NCBI RefSeq assembly: GCF_044502415.1 | Contig: NZ_CP172402.1 | Origin: Haloimpatiens lingqiaonensis | GTDB lineage: Bacteria > Bacillota > Clostridia > Clostridiales > Clostridiaceae | Reading direction: 5' to 3' (one strand) | Length of the DNA stretch: 64,000 nt | Part shown: one piece after another, positions 43,051 through 51,471 of the stretch | Position numbering within the stretch: the stretch's first letter is position 1 | Layout: every line of letters begins with the position of its first letter | The notes under the pieces: model-generated | What the model saw: the letters and a program-made list of their open reading frames with translations, nothing else | Databases searched by the model: none | What the model was told of the DNA's origin: nothing | Translations under genes and position numbers: made by a program

Positions 43051-44181
43051 TCACTCCCAAGGGAAAAGACAACTATTAAAATGTCCATAAACCGCTGTAT
43101 CAGAGTAGTGAATGTTTCTAAGTCTAAGCTTTTCAATAATTGCTGCAGGCCTTAGGTTGAAAACCTCTTGAGCTGCTAGGGTTAAAACTTCATCTGAAAC
43201 AGTTCCTGTACCAAATGTATTTATTGAAAAAGCCACAGGATTTGCCTTACCGATGGCATAGGAAATACTGACTTCACATTTCTCAGCAAAACCACACCAT
43301 ACGATATGTTTAGCAATATACCTGGCCATATAAGCACCACTTCGGTCTACTTTGGTTGGATCCTTCCCGCTAAGTGCGCCACCACCATGGGAAGCAAGAC
43401 CTCCATAAGTATCTACCATGATTTTTCTACCAGTTAAGCCTGTATCTGCAGCAGGTCCTCCTAATATAAATTGGCCAGATGGATTAATTAAGATTTCTGT
43501 TTCGTTATCAAAAGGAAAGTCCTCAAAGCACTGCCATAATACATAATTTATAATATCCGCTTTTAACTCTTCCTGGCTTTTATTATTTTCATGCTGAACA
43601 GATACTACAATGGTCTTAACTCTCACTGGAAGCTCCCCATCATACTCAATTGTAACCTGTGCCTTCCCATCAGGAAGGATCCCTTTAATGAGCTTACCTT
43701 TTCTTGCTTCATCTATTCTTTTTACAATCCTATGAGATAAAACAAGGGGAAGAGGTAGCATTTCTCTAGTTTCTTTTGTGGCATATCCATACATAGTCCC
43801 TTGGTCACCAGCACCGATAGAACCATACTGTTCGTTTATTCCATTTCGTGCTTCTAGTGCTGTATTCACACCAGCTGCAATATCAGGACTTTGATTGTGT
43901 ACATATACATAAATTAAAAATTTCAAAGGGTTATAACCCAGTTGTTTAAGCACATTCTTCACAATATATCTGATATCAATTTTCTCGCTGCAGGAGATCT
44001 CACCCGCCACGATAATTTTCCCTTTGGTTGCCATTACCTCACAAGCGACACGTGATGCTTTGTCTTTACGTAAACATGCTTCTAAAATGCTATCTGCTAT
44101 GATGTCGCATAGTTTATCAGGATGTCCAGCACATACACTTTCAGCTGTTAAATATCTTTTACTCATTATATATCTACTCAT
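43051..44181 (-). CDS. metK: Phage-encoded S-adenosylmethionine synthetase
   Basis: A 376-residue MetK from ATG 44181 (AGAGGAAAATAAAG upstream; ATG 44166 is an alternative). It has the N-terminal SVCAGHPDKLCD (the ATP-binding GHPDK), GAGDQGTMYGYA, the loop GGGALSGKDPTKVDRSGAYMAR and a C-terminal YGHFN. It makes SAM from methionine and ATP. A phage copy beside methyltransferase genes would raise SAM for DNA modification. The length is slightly shorter than host MetK (about 390-400), but all motifs are present. It overlaps the terminase small-subunit region. Confidence 0.93.
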   Translation of the reverse strand: MSRYIMSKRYLTAESVCAGHPDKLCDIIADSILEACLRKDKASRVACEVMATKGKIIVAGEISCSEKIDIRYIVKNVLKQLGYNPLKFLIYVYVHNQSPDIAAGVNTALEARNGINEQYGSIGAGDQGTMYGYATKETREMLPLPLVLSHRIVKRIDEARKGKLIKGILPDGKAQVTIEYDGELPVRVKTIVVSVQHENNKSQEELKADIINYVLWQCFEDFPFDNETEILINPSGQFILGGPAADTGLTGRKIMVDTYGGLASHGGGALSGKDPTKVDRSGAYMARYIAKHIVWCGFAEKCEVSISYAIGKANPVAFSINTFGTGTVSDEVLTLAAQEVFNLRPAAIIEKLRLRNIHYSDTAVYGHFNSCLFPWE

Positions 44182-44183
44182 CT

Positions 44184-44735
44184 TTATTTTCCTCTGCGGG
44201 CAGATAGCAGTCGCTCCATCACATAGTCCTGTGGGTTTAAACCAGAATACTCTGTAGCACAATTCTCTTTAACGATTTGATAAATCTCCATCCACAATCT
44301 GTTTGTCTGACTCATAAAGTTCTGACTCATAGCTACATAAGGACTTTGAATAGCATTGCCGGTAGTTGGATGCTTGGCAAGAAAGCCAAACTCAGTTATC
44401 GCCTCCTCACACTGTATCCATCTGGCCGCACTCATGGCATATCGTTCTAGAAGCTGTGGGAGCACCAAATGGGCACAGCCTCGCTCCTCAAGCCATTTCC
44501 AAGTAATTTCATAAATCTCGCTGGCTACTAGGGTTTTCCCGTCCTTTTGCACCGCTGAGAGCATGGCCCTTGGCTTTGGCATTTCCTGCCCCTTTAAATC
44601 AGCGGTATTTTGGAAGTCGATAATTTCTAGCTTTCTCTTACCTGGATTACCCTGTGCAATTTTATCAGCAAGTGGTTTCTTTTTTTGACCAGAGCCTATA
44701 CGGGCACCGCCACGATTTGTTCCATCTTTGGCCAT
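44184..44735 (-). CDS. Phage terminase small subunit (P27 family)
   Basis: A 183-residue protein: N-terminal basic segment (GGARIGSGQKKKPLADKIAQGNPGKRK), a helical body (EITWKWLEERGCAHLVLP, RWIQCEEAITEFGFLAKHP) and C-terminal YVMERLLSARRGK. This is the P27-type small terminase, which recognises packaging sites and recruits the large subunit. Its gene lies between HNH and metK, with the large subunit 6 kb downstream, which is an unusual distance. ATG 44735 with GAGGTG upstream. Confidence 0.85.
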   Translation of the reverse strand: MAKDGTNRGGARIGSGQKKKPLADKIAQGNPGKRKLEIIDFQNTADLKGQEMPKPRAMLSAVQKDGKTLVASEIYEITWKWLEERGCAHLVLPQLLERYAMSAARWIQCEEAITEFGFLAKHPTTGNAIQSPYVAMSQNFMSQTNRLWMEIYQIVKENCATEYSGLNPQDYVMERLLSARRGK

Positions 44736-44846
44736 TCACTCACCTCTTTTCGTTGATGGGTCTATTACCCTGTTTGAAACCGCGAATTTTCACGCGTTAC
44801 CCCACGCCCGTTGCACATCAAAAAAGCTGTGAAGATTTGACTCCCC

Positions 44847-45209
44847 CTACCGGGTTCCCCAACGGTCTCCATCTTTTGCAGTGATGGTAGAGTGACAGGA
44901 AGTACAAAGGGACATAAGATTGCTTCTATCATGTGTTCCACCTCTTGCAAGAGGAAGAATGTGATGCACCTCGGTTGCTGGGGTCAGCTTTCCTTGTCTT
45001 TTACACTCCTCGCAAAGAGGATGAGCCGCAATGTAGCGGTCACGTATTCTTTTCCATGCACGACCATATCGCTTACGGGTTGCTGGATCGCGGTCATACT
45101 TTTCATACCGTGCGGCTTCCTTTTTAGCATGTTCTTCACAAAACCGTCTGTCAGTCAGTTCTGGACAACCAGGATAAGAGCATGGTCGCTTAGGTTTCCT
45201 TGGCATACT
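44847..45209 (-). CDS. HNH endonuclease beside terminase
   Basis: A 120-residue protein from ATG 45209 (AAGGAGGTG). Zinc-binding cysteines occur as CSYPGCPEL and CEECKRQGKL, with the HNH core EVHHILPLARGGTHDRSNLMSLC and SCHS. In many HK97-like phages an HNH protein next to the small terminase is needed for specific DNA cleavage in packaging. It is the first gene after the late promoter and terminator at 45230. Confidence 0.9.
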   Translation of the reverse strand, partial: SMPRKPKRPCSYPGCPELTDRRFCEEHAKKEAARYEKYDRDPATRKRYGRAWKRIRDRYIAAHPLCEECKRQGKLTPATEVHHILPLARGGTHDRSNLMSLCTSCHSTITAKDGDRWGTR

Positions 45210-45229
45210 ACACCTCCTTTTGCCCATAG

Positions 45230-45266
45230 AAAAAGCCCTCGCAGGAGAAATGCTCCCGTGAAGGCT
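45230..45266 (-). terminator. Terminator/attenuator in the late operon leader
   Basis: On the minus strand GCCTTCACGGGAG and CTCCTGCGAGGGC form an imperfect stem of about 13 pairs followed by TTTTT. It lies after the ArpU-like gene but also downstream of the predicted late promoter start at about 45286, and 20 bases before the HNH start. It either ends early transcription or attenuates the late operon. Confidence 0.65.
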
Positions 45267-45292
45267 TCTGTTTGCTATTATTCCATACTACC

Positions 45293-45358
45293 ATTATATA
45301 ACTTTCACTACGGACAAACAGTGTCATCGTATGCCAACCTGTGACAAAGTGTGCCAAC
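45293..45358 (-). promoter_or_regulatory. Late promoter with upstream direct repeats
   Basis: On the minus strand -10 TATAAT (45298-45293) is preceded at 17 bp by a poor -35 (CTGTTT, 45321-45316). Two direct repeats GTTGGCAYAC lie at 45358-45349 and 45338-45329, exactly 20 bp apart and upstream of the -35. This is the geometry of an activator-dependent promoter. The likely activator is the adjacent ArpU-like protein. Confidence 0.6.
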
Positions 45359-45360
45359 TT

Positions 45361-45771
45361 TTATTTAGGCACCTTTAAATGCTGCAAGGCTGATGAGTGA
45401 AGTCTATGCACAGTTCTCATAGAAACATTAAGGTTGACACAGATTTCTTCCCAGTTAAGAAAGTTAATGTAACGGTAGCGAAGAAGCAGCTTCTCATCCA
45501 CGTTTTCCATCTGGTTAATCGCTTCACGAATATCTGACTTAAGCTTTATTAAACGTTCCACCTCTTGTTGTATCTGCTTCTCCAAATCTACTATTCTAAT
45601 CACGTATTTTTCAAAAGGTGGATCAGTACTTTTTGTTTTACTGACTTTTTCCTCAAGAACAGGAGATGAAACACTTCTTGAGAGTTCCCTTAGATTTTGC
45701 AACTCCTCAAGATCGGAATTAATCAGCTCATTTAAGCGATAAGCTTGTTTCAAGAATTCCTTTGCCGTCAT
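45361..45771 (-). CDS. ArpU/DUF1492-like late transcription activator
   Basis: A 136-residue protein with an N-terminal coiled coil (FLKQAYRLNELINSDLEELQNL) and a C-terminal sigma-region-4-like helix-turn-helix (RYRYINFLNWEEICVNLNVSMRTVHRLHSSALQHL). ArpU-type proteins control late genes in Gram-positive phages. The stop lies three bases from the direct repeats of the late promoter. It overlaps the upstream small gene by four bases. Confidence 0.8.
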   Translation of the reverse strand: MTAKEFLKQAYRLNELINSDLEELQNLRELSRSVSSPVLEEKVSKTKSTDPPFEKYVIRIVDLEKQIQQEVERLIKLKSDIREAINQMENVDEKLLLRYRYINFLNWEEICVNLNVSMRTVHRLHSSALQHLKVPK

Positions 45772-45989
45772 CGCACCACCTCCTCATGTAGCTTTTTAAT
45801 TAGCATCTCAGGATCGAGAGATGTCAGGGTAGTGAAATACCCGGAATGGAAGAAACGCTCAATCTCACGTTTCGTATATCTAGCAGAATCATTGCGAGGG
45901 TATTTTGCTAGTCTTTTCAGAGCAAAACGATAATCTTTGACCGCCTGTAGAATAATGGCATTTGCCAGCTTTTCAAATGCATCCATCAT
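45768..45989 (-). CDS. Small helical phage protein
   Basis: A 73-residue protein: MDAFEKLANAIILQAVKDYRFALKRL then RYTKREIERFFHSGYFTTLTSLDPEML. It looks helical and basic; similar small proteins are common between helicase and ArpU-like genes in clostridial prophages. It overlaps both neighbours by four bases (ATGA), so translation is coupled. Function unknown. Confidence 0.7.
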   Translation of the reverse strand: MMDAFEKLANAIILQAVKDYRFALKRLAKYPRNDSARYTKREIERFFHSGYFTTLTSLDPEMLIKKLHEEVVR

Positions 45990-47350
45990 ACAACACCCCT
46001 CGCTTTCCCCAGATTTGCTTTGACAGCGTTAATAAGATCGGACTGTGTCTTTTCCTTTCGTTTCAAGGCTCTCATCACATCTTCATCAATCGTGCCTTTA
46101 GTAACAATGTGATGGATAACCACCGTTTCATTTTGTCCCTGTCTCCAAAGTCTTGCATTTGTTTGCTGATAGAGTTCCAGACTCCAGGTAAGACCAAACC
46201 AAATAAGTGTTGAACCTCCACTTTGTAAATTGAGACCGTGTCCTGCTGATGCGGGATGGATAACCGCCACAGAAATATCTCCGTTGTTCCAGTCTTTGAT
46301 ATCCTTAGATGTTTTAATTTCTCTAACATTAAATCTTGCTTTAATACGCTCTAAATCGTGATTATACCAATATGCAATAAGAACAGGTTTGCCGTTTGCA
46401 CCTTCGATTAAATCTTCAAGAGCATCCAGCTTGCGGTCATGGATAATATGAGTATTTTTATCATCATCATAGACAGCACCGTTTGCCATTTGAAGGAGTT
46501 TGCCAGAAAGGACTGCTGCATTCATGGCATCAATCTCCTCATTTGCAAGCTCAAGAACCATCTCTTCACGAAAGTGATCGTATACTGATTGTTCTTTATC
46601 ATTTAGATACACCGACACTTCATTTATCACGCATTCTGGCATTTTCAGAAAATCAACCGACTTCATTGAAATGGTAATATCTGAAATTAGCCGATATATG
46701 GCATCTTCTGCCCCAGGTAACGGTTTATATGAAAATACAATCTGCTGATTACGTTTATCTGGAGTAAAGAAGGAATTGCGGTAGTGAGTTATGTATCTGC
46801 CGAGTCTTTTACCCATGTCGAGAATACGAAACTCTGCCCACAAATCCATTAACCCGTTACTGGATGGAGTACCTGTAAGACCCACGATACGTTTCGCCCT
46901 AGGTCTGACTTTTAGTAAACTCTTAAATCTTTTTGCTCCATAGGACTTAAAAGATGACAATTCATCAATGACCACCATGTCATAATCAAAAGGAATGCCA
47001 CTTTTGTTTACTAACCAGTCAACATTTTCTCTGTTTATAAGATAGACACTTGCTGGTTTCCTAAGAGCTGCTAACCGCTCCTGTTCTGTTCCAATAGCCA
47101 CTGAATACTCCAGTCCTTTTAAATGCTCCCATTTGTTTATCTCAGCTGGCCAAGTATCCCTTGCTACCCTTAGTGGGGCAATGACCAGAACCTTTCCAAT
47201 TTCAAAACTATCAAGGCATAAATCAAATATAGCAGTTAAAGTGATTACGCTTTTGCCAAGACCCATCTCTAAAAACACCGCTGCTATGGGATGCTCAAGT
47301 ATAAAATTCGTAGCATATGTTTGATATTTATGAGGATTGTATTTCATAGA
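45986..47350 (-). CDS. SNF2-type DEAD/DEAH helicase
   Basis: A 454-residue helicase from ATG 47350 with GGAGGG upstream. Motif I is MGLGKSVITL (about 26-35), motif II VIDELSSFK, motif III GLTGTPSSNGL, and the C-terminal domain has HPASAGHGLNLQ and WRQGQNETV (motifs V and VI). Phage SNF2-type proteins act in replication or packaging. Part of the replication block with VRR-NUC immediately upstream. Confidence 0.92.
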   Translation of the reverse strand, partial: SMKYNPHKYQTYATNFILEHPIAAVFLEMGLGKSVITLTAIFDLCLDSFEIGKVLVIAPLRVARDTWPAEINKWEHLKGLEYSVAIGTEQERLAALRKPASVYLINRENVDWLVNKSGIPFDYDMVVIDELSSFKSYGAKRFKSLLKVRPRAKRIVGLTGTPSSNGLMDLWAEFRILDMGKRLGRYITHYRNSFFTPDKRNQQIVFSYKPLPGAEDAIYRLISDITISMKSVDFLKMPECVINEVSVYLNDKEQSVYDHFREEMVLELANEEIDAMNAAVLSGKLLQMANGAVYDDDKNTHIIHDRKLDALEDLIEGANGKPVLIAYWYNHDLERIKARFNVREIKTSKDIKDWNNGDISVAVIHPASAGHGLNLQSGGSTLIWFGLTWSLELYQQTNARLWRQGQNETVVIHHIVTKGTIDEDVMRALKRKEKTQSDLINAVKANLGKARGVV

Positions 47351-47609
47351 GTATCCCTCCAATCTGCTCAACATCATCAATGACATAGCAGGTAAAGCCT
47401 AACTTTTGTAATTGCTTTATTCTTCTAATCTGTAGTGGTCGAGGTTTCTTTCCGGAAGCCTTTAATTCCACAAAAGCGATCTTCCCTAGCGGTAAAAGCA
47501 CTAAGCGGTCTGGCATCCCATCTAAACCCGGACTAACAAACTTTGCTGCAATGCCTCCCATCTTTTTTACCTCAGCCACCAGTTTCTTTTCGATATATTT
47601 TTCAAGCAT
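47328..47609 (-). CDS. VRR-NUC domain nuclease
   Basis: A 93-residue protein from ATG 47609 (GGGAGG upstream); the longer frame to 47693 has no ribosome binding site. It has the stand-alone VRR-NUC core: LVAEVKKMGGIAAKFVSPGLDGMPDRLVLL, then FVELKASGKKPRPLQ with the E-x-K metal site (motif divided here into its two parts). Such nucleases act on branched DNA. It overlaps the helicase start by 23 bases. Confidence 0.9.
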   Translation of the reverse strand: MLEKYIEKKLVAEVKKMGGIAAKFVSPGLDGMPDRLVLLPLGKIAFVELKASGKKPRPLQIRRIKQLQKLGFTCYVIDDVEQIGGILYEIQSS

Positions 47610-47828
47610 AAATACCTCCCATATAAAAAGGCTCGGAACAAGAAAACAACTTTGACCCATTTTTCCTATACGCGCGCGTATGCGTGTATGCACAGGCTAC
47701 ACTTTCCTCTTTTTTACTATTTATAAATAAATAGGGTACTTCTTGTTCCACTTGTTCCGAACCGTAGATTTTCCTTTTGATTACTAGCTTTGGGGAAAGA
47801 ACCAGTATGAGAACAAGGTAAGGTACAA

Positions 47829-50195
47829 CTAGCTTTGTTCCTCGACTCGGGAATAAGCTCGTTGCTTTCCATAGATAGGAAAATTGATTGTTCCGTTCTT
47901 GTTCCCGGTGTACTTGTTCCACCCACTGATCTTTCTCATAATGGCACCGATGGCATAAGAATCAGATGTTCTCATTGAGGATGCATCTTTTCCAAAACAT
48001 TCACACCAAATCTCCATATTGCAGACAAGGGTTCTTTTTACTGTTCCAACACGGGTTCCGCCGCCAAATTCGCTACCGCCGAGGAAATTTCTACGTTCGT
48101 ATAAAGACATAGTGTCCCAATCATCCGGCAAAAGAGTATCCAGATAGGTACGAACCAATCCTTCTCGTTCATCTGTTTCCATGGCATCTGCCTGCTCACT
48201 AGTTGCCATGGATGCATCATCACCTTCAAGGTAGAGTTTTTCGCCTTTCTCATATAGCACTAGTGTCTCTGCCCAAATCTGCTGTACTTCCTCTTTAGTC
48301 ATCTGCCAAGCTTTCTTTTTACCATTACCGCTAATACGGACTGGCCAGAATCTTCGATTGCCAGTTATATCTCGAAGAAACCCGCTTTCTGCATTTGTTG
48401 AACCTACAATCACACACTGACGGGGATGGCTTTCCACATTGACTCCATAACTTGCCCGGTACTTATCATCTGCCCTCGAAATAAAAGACTTCACAATTTC
48501 CACATCCGTCTTACGCATACCAGCAAGCTCACCCAGTTCCAATAACCAATATCCCTGAAGTTTCTCAGCTCCGGATTTATCTTTCATGTCCGTAATGGTC
48601 AAACTATCTGAAAACCAATCTCCAGCAAGTTTTGCAAAGAAGGTTGACTTACCGATACCTTGAGGACCGTTTAAGATAAGGACACTATCAAACTTTGTGC
48701 CTGGTCTATAAATGCGGGCTACCGCTGCAACCATCGTTTTGCGGATGACTGCTTTTGTATAGGAATTATCTGTTGCACCGAAATAATCAATTAATAGATT
48801 ATCTACTCGCCTAATTCCATCCCATTTTGGCAGGGAGTCCAGATACTCCTTAACAGGATGGTAGGCTCGTTCTGACGCTACAGCTAACACAGCATCCTTG
48901 GTCTTGGTAGGTGAATAAACTCCGTATTTGCTGCTTAAATACACTTTAAGAAGTGCATTATCTGAATCATTCCAACCCGCCTTGATCTGTTCCCAAGGCA
49001 GGCCACCTTTGGCATCAATACCATCACGGTGGCAATTAAAAGCTATATGCTGTAATTCCTTGTCATGACGAATAATCAAAACGATGTTGTCTAGAGTGTC
49101 TTTTATTCGGCCTTGCTTATCCAATTCCAAAGCTGTCTGCCAATCCTCATCACTAAACTCCTCTTCAGCCTGTGCCTGTCTTTCCTTAGAAAACTCAGCT
49201 TTTACTCTTTCATCTTTTATAGCAAACTCGCACATTGCCACAAAAGATGGCATCTTACCAGGAGCTGTAGTGGTAGAAGCTTTATCATCTAAAGAACCGA
49301 ATTTATGAATACGAACGAGATCAAAAGCATTGAGGAGTAATCCACTTGCTGGGTCTGTAGCATGATGGCTGTATGCGAATTTATCATCGTAGATAATCAC
49401 ACCGGCACTACTATCAGCTGGAATATAATCGTATCGCCCTTCCATAGCAGAAGGTGCATAAACTGCACCTAAGAATTTATCAATTGCTTCACGAACGGAG
49501 TAAGCACGACAGAATGTTCCTACCACACCTTCCTTTAAAAGCGGGTCTGCTTGCTCTTTAAGACTGCGATTTATAACTTCAGACTGCCTGCTTGATACTG
49601 GCCATGTTGATGTATCCCGCCAGTTTTGATATTTTGAAAGATAAACATCAGGGTCAAGCAATTCTCCATCCTGCTCTTCATAGACAAATTCACCGTTAGA
49701 GGAAGTGGATGGCCAATACATAAGGCGATGGGCTTCATAAGTCGTATCATCGAAAAGATCAATACCAATTTCTTTTGCCACCATACGTCCAACGGCTGCA
49801 TATTCTTCTTCGCTGATTTCACGAGCAAGGGGAACGATAAGCCTGAGTCTTGGATTTTCGGGTGTGTGCTTATGGGTGGAGTAAACGCAACATTTGTAGT
49901 CGAAAAGCATACTGATTTGTTCCCAGATATCCGGTCTACCGTAATCCATATCAAGGGTAAGCAAAGAACGACACAGAACATTGCCCTTCTTTCGCCTTCC
50001 TCCTTTTAAATGCCCTCCAACAAAACCACCCACATCTTTGATATCATCTTGTTGACCTCTTTTTAATTTCCGATATTCTTCTACTGTTTCCGTAGTACGT
50101 TGTGTTGTCTTTACTCGGGCACAAAAATCCTCCCACGAGATATCTTTGTTTTTCCATTTTCTATCCATCCGGCTATTGCCTACTGCAATTTTCAT
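47829..50195 (-). CDS. VapE-family phage primase-helicase-like protein
   Basis: A 788-residue protein. The N-terminal part (KIAVGNSRMDRKWKNK..., TLDMDYGRPDIW, YSTHKHTPENPRLRLIVPL) is a primase-polymerase-like domain; the C-terminal part is a VirE/VapE ATPase with GPQGIGKSTFFAKL (Walker A), WLLELGELAGM (Walker B) and SHPRQCVIVGSTN. It is the likely replicative helicase/primase. ATG 50195 overlaps its upstream gene by four bases. Confidence 0.9.
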   Translation of the reverse strand: MKIAVGNSRMDRKWKNKDISWEDFCARVKTTQRTTETVEEYRKLKRGQQDDIKDVGGFVGGHLKGGRRKKGNVLCRSLLTLDMDYGRPDIWEQISMLFDYKCCVYSTHKHTPENPRLRLIVPLAREISEEEYAAVGRMVAKEIGIDLFDDTTYEAHRLMYWPSTSSNGEFVYEEQDGELLDPDVYLSKYQNWRDTSTWPVSSRQSEVINRSLKEQADPLLKEGVVGTFCRAYSVREAIDKFLGAVYAPSAMEGRYDYIPADSSAGVIIYDDKFAYSHHATDPASGLLLNAFDLVRIHKFGSLDDKASTTTAPGKMPSFVAMCEFAIKDERVKAEFSKERQAQAEEEFSDEDWQTALELDKQGRIKDTLDNIVLIIRHDKELQHIAFNCHRDGIDAKGGLPWEQIKAGWNDSDNALLKVYLSSKYGVYSPTKTKDAVLAVASERAYHPVKEYLDSLPKWDGIRRVDNLLIDYFGATDNSYTKAVIRKTMVAAVARIYRPGTKFDSVLILNGPQGIGKSTFFAKLAGDWFSDSLTITDMKDKSGAEKLQGYWLLELGELAGMRKTDVEIVKSFISRADDKYRASYGVNVESHPRQCVIVGSTNAESGFLRDITGNRRFWPVRISGNGKKKAWQMTKEEVQQIWAETLVLYEKGEKLYLEGDDASMATSEQADAMETDEREGLVRTYLDTLLPDDWDTMSLYERRNFLGGSEFGGGTRVGTVKRTLVCNMEIWCECFGKDASSMRTSDSYAIGAIMRKISGWNKYTGNKNGTINFPIYGKQRAYSRVEEQS

Positions 50196-50626
50196 AAGCT
50201 ATCAACCTCCTCATGCTCCGGACTAAAATACCTGACCATTTGTCTGCGTTTCTTGGCTACTTCAATTTCCCTCGCCATACCGCTTGAGATGGTATTGCCC
50301 AGCACCCACACCTCGGAGCATTTGCCCATAAGCACGATGTCCATAAATATGGCAAGCTCTCGTTCCTCTGGGTTTTCATCATCCATAAACTGCGGAAACA
50401 TAAGGTGGGGAGCAATTGGGATGCAATTATTCTCCAAGGCAAATCTACAAAAGTTGCGAGCCTTTTTAACGTTTCCTTCTACATCACCGGAATAGGGAGA
50501 ACAAATATATACAAGCGGCTTAAAGGCAGATTTTTTCTCTGCCTTTTTCTTTCTTATTATGTTGGTCAGTGCCTCATGGGGAGTTGGGTCATGGTATCCT
50601 TCATGATTGAATTTATCAATTCCCAT
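50192..50626 (-). CDS. DUF4406-like nucleotide-binding protein
   Basis: A 144-residue protein from ATG 50626, which overlaps the antirepressor stop as TAATG. The C-terminal about 110 residues resemble nucleoside 2-deoxyribosyltransferase-like folds (VYICSPYSGDVEGNVKKAR, then PIAPHLMFPQFMDDENPEER and CSEVWVLGNTISSGMAREIE). Related phage proteins are thought to act on deoxynucleotides or their modified forms. The substrate is unknown. Confidence 0.75.
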   Translation of the reverse strand: MGIDKFNHEGYHDPTPHEALTNIIRKKKAEKKSAFKPLVYICSPYSGDVEGNVKKARNFCRFALENNCIPIAPHLMFPQFMDDENPEERELAIFMDIVLMGKCSEVWVLGNTISSGMAREIEVAKKRRQMVRYFSPEHEEVDSL

Positions 50627-51378
50627 TACACACCCTCCATTTCTATCTGCGGCAAAATACCATCTGCCTTCAACAGTTCGTAAATGAAGAGTCTGCCTTT
50701 TTGAGTCCAATATGTATGGACTTTTGTATGCAGTTCACCGTTACTACCGATGTAGCTATGTGTCTTGGTGCTGGTATAGCCTTTTTCTGCATACTTCTGA
50801 TATAAAAGCCAGATACCACCTTGTTTAAATTGGATGCCCTTTTTATTAAGATAGCGGTTCATCCAAATAGCTGACTTGCCGTAATCTTTGGCAATTGCTG
50901 ATGTAGAAATGAGGTCTTTGCAATTTAGAACTACATCATAATAGGAGACTTTCGGTTTCATTTCCGCAATCTGCTGATTCTGAACAGCAATCGTACCTTC
51001 AAGTAATTTATTTTGATTCCTTACTTGATTTAGTTGCTGATTGGCAAACTGTAATGCCCTTGCCATGATTGCTTCTGGAGAGTTCCATCGTCTTTCAATT
51101 TCAAGAAAGTACCCGCGGCATTGTTTTCCTTTTGGAGTACGCTGTATCATGCATAGCTCTTTTGCCATATCAATTGTTATTTGGTGGTCAACAGCTGGTC
51201 TTCCACCTGTACTTTCCGACAGAAATGTCGAAAAGTCCGTACCCTCCACAAATCCATACTCACACATTCTTGGAAACCATTTATCATAGGGTGTTTTCAC
51301 TTCCAAAACTGCATGCAAATCACGGCCAAGCACTGTGGGGCGGTCATTTTCATAATTGATTCTTACTAATTCGTCCAT
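50626..51378 (-). CDS. Phage antirepressor (AntA plus KilAC domains)
   Basis: A 250-residue protein. Residues 1-80 are an AntA/AntB-type domain (LGRDLHAVLEVKTPYDKWFPRM, GTDFSTF, DHQITIDMAKELCMIQRT). A coiled coil and a C-terminal KilAC domain follow (SAIAKDYGKSAIWMNRYL, then RLFIYELLKADGILP). Antirepressors counter the phage repressor to induce lysis. One 39-bp bipartite motif lies directly upstream. ATG 51378 with AGGAGG. Confidence 0.9.
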   Translation of the reverse strand: MDELVRINYENDRPTVLGRDLHAVLEVKTPYDKWFPRMCEYGFVEGTDFSTFLSESTGGRPAVDHQITIDMAKELCMIQRTPKGKQCRGYFLEIERRWNSPEAIMARALQFANQQLNQVRNQNKLLEGTIAVQNQQIAEMKPKVSYYDVVLNCKDLISTSAIAKDYGKSAIWMNRYLNKKGIQFKQGGIWLLYQKYAEKGYTSTKTHSYIGSNGELHTKVHTYWTQKGRLFIYELLKADGILPQIEMEGV

Positions 51379-51418
51379 ACGAATTACCTCCTGTAATATA
51401 GTCAGAGAGGAAACCCCT

Positions 51419-51460
51419 CTACCTAATAGCCACAGGAGGTAATGAATGTTGAGGATTTTG
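51419..51460 (-). repeat. 39-bp bipartite motif, copy 2
   Basis: CTACCTAATAGCC (51419-51431), 16 bases, GTTGAGGATT (51448-51457) on the plus strand. It lies between the DNA polymerase stop (51472) and the antirepressor start (51378), in front of the antirepressor on the minus strand. Confidence 0.75.
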
Positions 51461-51471
51461 AAAAAATATAT

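Noticed and set aside
43051..44181. Host core-genome metK marking the prophage boundary
   Set aside because: Phage terminase small subunit, HNH, ParB-methyltransferase and portal genes flank it closely on the same strand, so it belongs to the phage.
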